A stretch of DNA of 5,412 bases, taken from the NCBI GenBank assembly GCA_043748015.1, contig JAYTOA010000128.1:1-5412 (forward strand), written 5' to 3'. Under the pieces are notes generated by a model. That model made no database searches. It saw nothing but the letters and a program-made list of their open reading frames with translations, and was not told the origin of the DNA. Below are positions 1 through 3,001 of this stretch, one piece after another (positions within the stretch are counted from its first letter, which is position 1; each line of letters opens with the position of its first letter). Both the position numbers and the translations under genes were made by a program. Source of the stretch: JAIBBG01 sp043748015. Lineage in GTDB: Bacteria; Bacteroidota; Bacteroidia; Flavobacteriales_D; Sanyastnellaceae.

Positions 1-45
1 CTTGAATTTGGCAGTAAACTTTCTTCTGGTTCTTTTCATTGTCAT
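1..45 (-). CDS. IS3-family transposase OrfA, N-terminal 15 codons only (partial)
   Basis: The reverse complement of 45 to 1 reads MTMKRTRRKFTAKFK and is still open at the window edge. The RRKFTxxFK motif, just after a short basic start, is the hallmark beginning of OrfA proteins of the IS3 family (HTH_Tnp_1 / IS3-IS911 type), which usually continue into a helix-turn-helix that binds the IS ends. The start could be ATG at 45 or the second ATG at 39 (MKRTRRKF); both are in frame. OrfA normally acts with OrfB through a -1 frameshift to make the active transposase, but none of that is visible here. With 15 residues the call depends on motif recognition alone. The gene is divergent from rimP. Confidence 0.6.
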   Translation of the reverse strand, partial: MTMKRTRRKFTAKFK

Positions 46-97
46 CGGATTTATTTATCAAACTTAACCGATGGTCCGAAATGTTAGCAGTAATACA
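1..97 (-). mobile_element. Terminal part of an IS3-family insertion sequence, cut by the left window edge
   Basis: Read on the minus strand, this stretch runs from a plausible IS end into the start of an IS3-type OrfA (see the CDS at 1-45). IS3-family elements end in 5'-TG...CA-3'. On the minus strand a candidate end begins TGTATTACTGCTAACATTTC at position 97; neighbouring TG dinucleotides at 99 and 101 make the exact boundary uncertain by about 4 bp. The distance from this end to the orfA start, about 50 bp, is normal for the family. The other end, the orfB/DDE region and any target duplication lie outside the window, so completeness cannot be judged. The identification rests on the 15 visible transposase residues; the terminus is inferred. 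Confidence 0.55.
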
Positions 98-341
98 CAC
101 ATTCATGGTTTTAGATGATATAGACGTTAAGTAAAATTTTCATTTGGCCACATACCTCCATTTTTACATTTCATAAAGCATGTACAACCAAGCTCTATTG
201 GATATTTGAGGTGAGTTTGTTACCTATATCGACTATAAGATGCCGCCACACTTGATATTCCATAAAAAACTTTCATTTTTTTTCTATTCCATTATCTCGT
301 AGTATATTCGCCCCGCTTTTGGCACGTACGAATACAATGTG
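98..341. other. Gene-free AT-rich intergenic region
   Basis: No reading frame longer than about 22 codons that looks like a protein is present on either strand, and no tRNA-like arms (no GGTTCGA-type T loop) or rRNA segment are visible. It lies between the putative IS end and the leader hairpin of the rimP operon, so the operon promoter could be here. The best -7-like match I see is TATATTCG at 303-310 against the Bacteroidota TAnnTTTG, one mismatch, but without a TTTG box at the expected distance upstream. I therefore do not call a promoter. Confidence 0.6.
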
Positions 342-370
342 AAGAGGGGTCTCAAGCCCCTCTTTTCTTT
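342..370 (+). terminator. Rho-independent terminator (possible attenuator) in front of rimP
   Basis: AAGAGGGG (342-349) and CCCCTCTT (357-364) form a perfect 8-bp stem around a 7-nt loop, and the sequence runs on as TTTTCTTT (363-370). This is a canonical intrinsic terminator for plus-strand transcription; the minus-strand side has no T tract. It ends only 25 bp before the rimP ATG, and no gene is visible upstream on the plus strand for it to terminate. It may be the leftover terminator of a gene displaced by the IS, or it may lie inside the rimP-nusA-infB leader and act as an attenuator. The hairpin is directly visible; its role is inferred. Confidence 0.75.
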
Positions 371-395
371 GGTGTAAACGGCCGACAACAAGAAC

Positions 396-863
396 ATGAT
401 CACAAAAGAACAAGTAGCATCCATCATCCTCGACAAGATCGCAGGCAGCGATATGTTTATCGTGGAGATAAAAGTGCGCCCGGGAAATGCCATCGATGTG
501 ACAATGGATGGTGACAATGGAGTAAACATTGAAGCATGCATGGACATTCATCGCCACATACTCCACGAAATGGATCGCGATGTGGAAGACTATTCACTGG
601 AAGTGTCTTCGCCTGATCTCTCCAAGCCATTGTTGGTTCAACGCCAGTATGTGAAGAACATTGGTCGCAACGTGGCGATAAAGAAGACGGATAAGACTAA
701 ATTGATTGGCACATTATTAAGTGCGACGAACGACTCAGTGACAATTGCAACTGAAGTCAAAGAAGAAGTGCCAGGTAAAAAAAGTAAGAAATTGGTTGAA
801 AAGGAATTTGAAATTCCATTCTCCGAAATCGCAGAAACAAAAATAGAAATAAGTTTTAAATAG
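396..863 (+). CDS. rimP: Ribosome maturation factor RimP
   Basis: The 155-residue product is a full-length RimP, the factor that binds the 30S subunit and helps its late maturation in the cytoplasm. The N-terminal domain (about 1-80) carries the family motif LEVSSPDLSKPL at 68-79, corresponding to the usual LEVSSPGLxRPL; the normally conserved Gly is Asp74 here. The C-terminal SH3-like barrel (about 85-155) includes NIGRNVAIKK and ends in the Bacteroidota-type ISFK. An insertion rich in Lys/Glu (about 120-136) is also typical of the phylum. The ATG at 396 gives the expected N-terminus (MITKEQVASIIL); no Shine-Dalgarno is evident. It is the first gene of the rimP-nusA-infB operon. Its TAG stop overlaps by one base the inverted repeat that opens the insert separating it from nusA. 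Confidence 0.96.
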   Translation: MITKEQVASIILDKIAGSDMFIVEIKVRPGNAIDVTMDGDNGVNIEACMDIHRHILHEMDRDVEDYSLEVSSPDLSKPLLVQRQYVKNIGRNVAIKKTDKTKLIGTLLSATNDSVTIATEVKEEVPGKKSKKLVEKEFEIPFSEIAETKIEISFK

Positions 864-893
864 GTATTGGGAAGTTGGTATTGGGTATTGGGA
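863..893 (+). repeat. Left inverted-repeat arm of the insert
   Basis: The arm consists of a G followed by four 7-bp units: GTATTGG (864-870), the degenerate GAAGTTG (871-877), GTATTGG (878-884) and GTATTGG (885-891). It contains no C at all. Its reverse complement matches 1512-1542 at 28 of 31 positions. In another register 874-889 matches 1530-1545 perfectly over 16 nt. It begins at the third base of the rimP stop codon. Confidence 0.85.
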
Positions 894-920
894 GCGCAAG
901 AGCATTTCTAAAAAAATGAA

Positions 921-1316
921 ATGATGAATCAATTTGAGAAATTAACCATTTGGCAAGACTCACTTGATTTAGCAGTTGAAATTTACAATACCACAAAACA
1001 GTTTCCGAAAGAGGAATTGTACGGATTGACTAGCCAGATGAGGAGATGTGCGAATTCAATACCGAGCAATATTGCTGAAGGATCGTGCAGAAACAATGAT
1101 GGTGAGTTCAAACATTTTTTAGGAATAGCCTCAGGCTCTTCCGGCGAGTTGAAAACACAGCTGATCATTTCTCAAAAATTGAGTTTGATCACAGAAAAAG
1201 AATATGAAGCGTTTTCGAATAAAATCGAAAGCATTCAGAAAAGAAATTATATGCTTCAACGCAAACTTGAAGAAAGAATAAAAACAAAAAAAGTAAACAG
1301 TAAATCCGGTACTTAA
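921..1316 (+). CDS. Four-helix-bundle protein, 23S rRNA intervening-sequence (S23/IVP) family
   Basis: The 131-residue product has the complete family signature: FEKLTIWQDSLDLAVEIY (5-22), YGLTSQMRRCANSIPSNIAEG (34-54) and HFLGIASGSSGELKTQLIIS (65-84), followed by a last helix up to about residue 120. Members form a four-helix bundle and oligomerise. They were first found encoded in intervening sequences inside 23S rRNA genes and are related to the accessory Avd proteins of diversity-generating retroelements. No catalytic activity is established. The start could be ATG 921 or ATG 924; no Shine-Dalgarno is seen. The last 11 codons (KTKKVNSKSGT and stop) lie in the first copy of the 90-bp repeat, so this tail is repeat-derived. 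The gene is more AT-rich than rimP and nusA, fitting acquisition. It does not belong to the normal operon set. Confidence 0.9.
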   Translation: MMNQFEKLTIWQDSLDLAVEIYNTTKQFPKEELYGLTSQMRRCANSIPSNIAEGSCRNNDGEFKHFLGIASGSSGELKTQLIISQKLSLITEKEYEAFSNKIESIQKRNYMLQRKLEERIKTKKVNSKSGT

Positions 1317-1542
1317 ACTTGGCAAAGGAGACTTCAACATCCCAATACCAAATACCCATTACTAATTCAAAAAACAAAAAAAGCAAACAGCGAACCCGGT
1401 ATCTGAACCTGGCAAAGGAGACTTCAACATCCCAATACCAAATACCCACTACTAATTCAAAAAAATAAACAGTAAATCCGGTACTTGAACTTGGCAAAGG
1501 GGACTTCAAAATCCCAATACTCAATACCAAATACCCAATACC
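1281..1542 (+). repeat. Three direct repeats of about 90 bp at the 3' end of the S23/IVP gene
   Basis: Copy A (1281-1370) and copy B (1371-1460) are exactly 90 bp each and agree at 81 of 90 positions. From 1321 and 1411 on they differ by a single base. Copy C (1461-1542) lacks about 8 bp of the A-rich start and has an added 7-bp unit near its end. All copies contain GGCAAAGG and ACTTCAA followed by CCAATAC-type heptamers. Copy A overlaps the last 11 codons and stop of the S23/IVP gene. Copies B and C retain recognisable versions of that coding tail followed by a stop. Confidence 0.93.
1512..1542 (-). repeat. Right inverted-repeat arm of the insert
   Basis: This arm is the end of repeat copy C. 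It has four tandem heptamers: CCAATAC (1514-1520), TCAATAC (1521-1527), CAAATAC (1528-1534) and CCAATAC (1535-1541), with no G on the plus strand. It is the inverted partner of 863-893 (28/31). Copies A (1342-1362) and B (1432-1452) carry shorter three-unit versions, so the left arm has three possible partners. Confidence 0.85.
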
Positions 1543-1549
1543 AACAAAG

Positions 1550-2785
1550 ATGAAAGGAATAAATCTAATGGACGCCTTCTCCGACTTTAAGGAGTTGAAG
1601 AACATTGACAGGGAAACCATGAACAACATCCTCGATGAGGTTTTCCGCAGTATGATCCTCAAGCGTTGGGGCGCTGACGACGGATTCGACATCATTGTCA
1701 ATCCTGATCGTGGTGACCTCGAGATCATCCGCACACGTGAAGTGGTGGAAGATGGCGAACTCGACGACGAGGTTGCTCAGATTGAAGTGAGTCAAGCACG
1801 CAAAGTGGTTGACGACCTCGATGTGGGTGAAGAATTGATCGAAGAGATCAAGATCGAAGATTTCGGTCGTCGCAACATTCTTGCGATGCGTCAGAATTTG
1901 CAATCGCGCATCATGGATCTTGAAAAAGATCACCTTTACCAAAAATACCGTGAGCGCGTTGGAGAAATTATTTCCGGCGAAGTTTATCAGGTTTGGAAAA
2001 AAGAAATGCTTGTACTCGATGACGAGGACAATGAATTGATCCTTCCAAAAGATCAGCAGATCCCAACAGACTTTTATAAGAAAGGTGATACCATACGTGC
2101 GGTTGTTTACAAAGTAGACATGCGCAACAATTCACCTCAGATTATCCTTAGCCGCACTGCTCCGGAATTCCTCGAGAAATTATTCGAGCAGGAAGTACCC
2201 GAAGTATTCGACGGACTCATCACTATCAAGAAGATTGTACGAGAGCCGGGAGAGCGCGCGAAAGTTGCTGTAGAAAGCTATGACGATCGCGTAGATCCTG
2301 TAGGTGCTTGTGTTGGAATGAAGGGCGCGCGTATTCACTCTATAGTAAGAGAATTGCGCAACGAGAACATCGACGTTATTCAATATACGAGCAACGAGCA
2401 ATTGTTGATCACCCGTGCATTGGCACCTGCGAAAATCAGCAGCATCAACCTCAATAAAGAAAGTATGAAGGCCGATGTTTTCCTAAAGCCTGATCAAGTA
2501 TCGCTAGCCATAGGAAAAGGCGGAAACAATATCAAACTTGCCGGTAGACTAACAGGATACGAAATCGACGTTTATCGCGAAACAGATACAGACATCGACG
2601 ATGTGGATTTGGAAGAATTCTCAGACGAGATCGATGCATGGATCATCACCGAATTGAAATCGATTGGTTGTGATACGGCTCGTTCCGTGTTGAACATTCC
2701 AAAAGAAGACCTTGTGAAGAGAACGGATCTTGAAGAAGAAACAGTGGATGAAGTGATGAGAATTCTGAAGGCGGAATTTGAATAA
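1550..2785 (+). CDS. nusA: Transcription termination/antitermination factor NusA
   Basis: The 411-residue protein is a complete Bacteroidota-type NusA, which binds elongating RNA polymerase and nascent RNA and modulates pausing, termination and antitermination. The N-terminal polymerase-binding domain spans about 1-130 (FSDFKELKNIDRETM near the start). An S1 domain begins at GEIISGEVYQVWKKEM (138 onward). KH1 follows with the loop GMKG at 256-259 within DPVGACVGMKGARIHSIVRE, and KH2 with GKGG at 322-325. A short C-terminal helical region (about 353-411) ends in RILKAEFE. There are no long C-terminal acidic repeats as in Escherichia coli. I prefer ATG 1550 because residues 1-6 (MKGINL) align with the usual N-terminal extension; ATG 1568 is the alternative. 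The start lies 7 bp beyond the right arm of the insert, so its upstream sequence is partly insert-derived and translational coupling to rimP may have been changed. Confidence 0.97.
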   Translation: MKGINLMDAFSDFKELKNIDRETMNNILDEVFRSMILKRWGADDGFDIIVNPDRGDLEIIRTREVVEDGELDDEVAQIEVSQARKVVDDLDVGEELIEEIKIEDFGRRNILAMRQNLQSRIMDLEKDHLYQKYRERVGEIISGEVYQVWKKEMLVLDDEDNELILPKDQQIPTDFYKKGDTIRAVVYKVDMRNNSPQIILSRTAPEFLEKLFEQEVPEVFDGLITIKKIVREPGERAKVAVESYDDRVDPVGACVGMKGARIHSIVRELRNENIDVIQYTSNEQLLITRALAPAKISSINLNKESMKADVFLKPDQVSLAIGKGGNNIKLAGRLTGYEIDVYRETDTDIDDVDLEEFSDEIDAWIITELKSIGCDTARSVLNIPKEDLVKRTDLEEETVDEVMRILKAEFE

Positions 2786-2792
2786 AAACTTC

Positions 2793-2831
2793 CGGACCAG
2801 TGTGCAGGCGATGACCTGCACACGCGGTCTG
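2793..2831 (+). other. Long imperfect hairpin just after nusA
   Basis: GTGTGCAGG (2800-2808) and CCTGCACAC (2815-2823) form a perfect 9-bp stem with a CGATGA loop. After a small internal loop (A2799 opposite G2824-C2825) the stem continues with CGGACC (2793-2798) against GGTCTG (2826-2831), including one G-U pair. It is not followed by a T tract on the plus strand, so it is not a normal terminator for nusA. On the minus strand a T-rich stretch follows, but no minus-strand gene ends here. It may be an mRNA stability or processing element between nusA and infB. Confidence 0.7.
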
Positions 2832-2841
2832 TGAAAGAAAA

Positions 2842-2874
2842 TTTGCATACCCTGCGCAAAAAGGATATACCTTG
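2842..2874 (+). promoter_or_regulatory. Candidate Bacteroidota-type promoter for infB
   Basis: TTTG at 2842-2845 is followed after 20 bp by TATACCTTG (2866-2874), a loose match to the Bacteroidota -33 TTTG and -7 TAnnTTTG boxes. Transcription would start near 2880 and give a leader of about 120 nt before infB. The -7 box is imperfect and overlaps a direct repeat, so this may be chance. Confidence 0.3.
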
Positions 2875-2877
2875 CGC
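2847..2877 (+). repeat. Pair of 11-bp direct repeats, 20 bp apart
   Basis: ATACCCTGCGC (2847-2857) and ATACCTTGCGC (2867-2877) match at 10 of 11 positions with a 20-bp period, close to two helical turns. The same segment can also fold: GCGC (2854-2857) with GCGC (2874-2877) and AAGG (2861-2864) with CCTT (2870-2873), with an AAA bulge. It could be an operator or an RNA structure in the infB leader. No regulator is identifiable. Confidence 0.55.
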
Positions 2878-2971
2878 GCTGAAATAAATTAGAATAAAAG
2901 GCACAACAAATCACGACCATGAAGCAGTAAGCAAAGGCAGACATATAGTTCCTTCCTCGCCCAAACTGCGC

Positions 2972-2998
2972 ATGGCCATTGTGATTTTAGACAAGTAA
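2972..2998 (+). other. Possible 8-codon leader ORF immediately before infB
   Basis: ATG at 2972 opens a frame MAIVILDK whose TAA ends 3 bp before the infB ATG, close enough for translational coupling. No ribosome-binding site is evident and so short a frame is easily found by chance. Confidence 0.2.
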
Positions 2999-3001
2999 AT
3001 T

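Larger units (their letters stand above)
863..1542 (+). mobile_element. Putative small mobile unit: S23/IVP gene flanked by 7-bp-unit inverted repeats
   Basis: A 680-bp insert lies between rimP and nusA, which are usually adjacent. Its ends, 863-893 and 1512-1542, are inverted repeats matching at 28 of 31 positions. Inside are one S23/IVP four-helix-bundle gene and a triplicated 3' segment. Joining 862 to 1543 restores a rimP TAA stop and leaves 6 bp (ACAAAG) before the nusA ATG, a spacing normal for this operon. There is no transposase gene and no clear target duplication, so if it moves it does so by another route or in trans. I see no terminator in it, so operon read-through is probably kept. 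S23/IVP genes are known from intervening sequences inserted in 23S rRNA genes of other bacteria; the mobile-unit call here is an inference. Confidence 0.5.

Noticed and set aside
59..66. TAAGTTTG on the minus strand, matching the Bacteroidota -7 box, as a promoter for the transposase
   Set aside because: There is no TTTG box at the right distance and the leader would be only about 7 nt; a single 8-bp match is weak.
2..67. Plus-strand frame ending in a hydrophobic stretch (NLAVNFLLVLFIVIGFIYQT), like the end of a membrane protein
   Set aside because: T-rich DNA often encodes hydrophobic residues by chance, and the opposite strand carries a convincing transposase start over the same bases.
1281..1542. 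CRISPR array
   Set aside because: The 90-bp period is continuous similarity without unique spacers, only three copies occur, and no cas gene is present.
921..1542. Diversity-generating retroelement, because S23/IVP proteins are related to Avd
   Set aside because: There is no reverse transcriptase, and the differences between the repeat copies are not concentrated at adenines as expected for a template/variable pair.
1189..1734. 181-codon minus-strand frame with internally repeated GIWYWDVEVSFA segments
   Set aside because: It is the antisense of the S23/IVP gene end, the 90-bp repeats and the nusA start; the peptide repeats only mirror the DNA repeats.
2793..2831. Intrinsic terminator for nusA
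   Set aside because: The stem is followed by TGAAAGAAAA rather than a T tract on the plus strand, and infB follows in the same direction.
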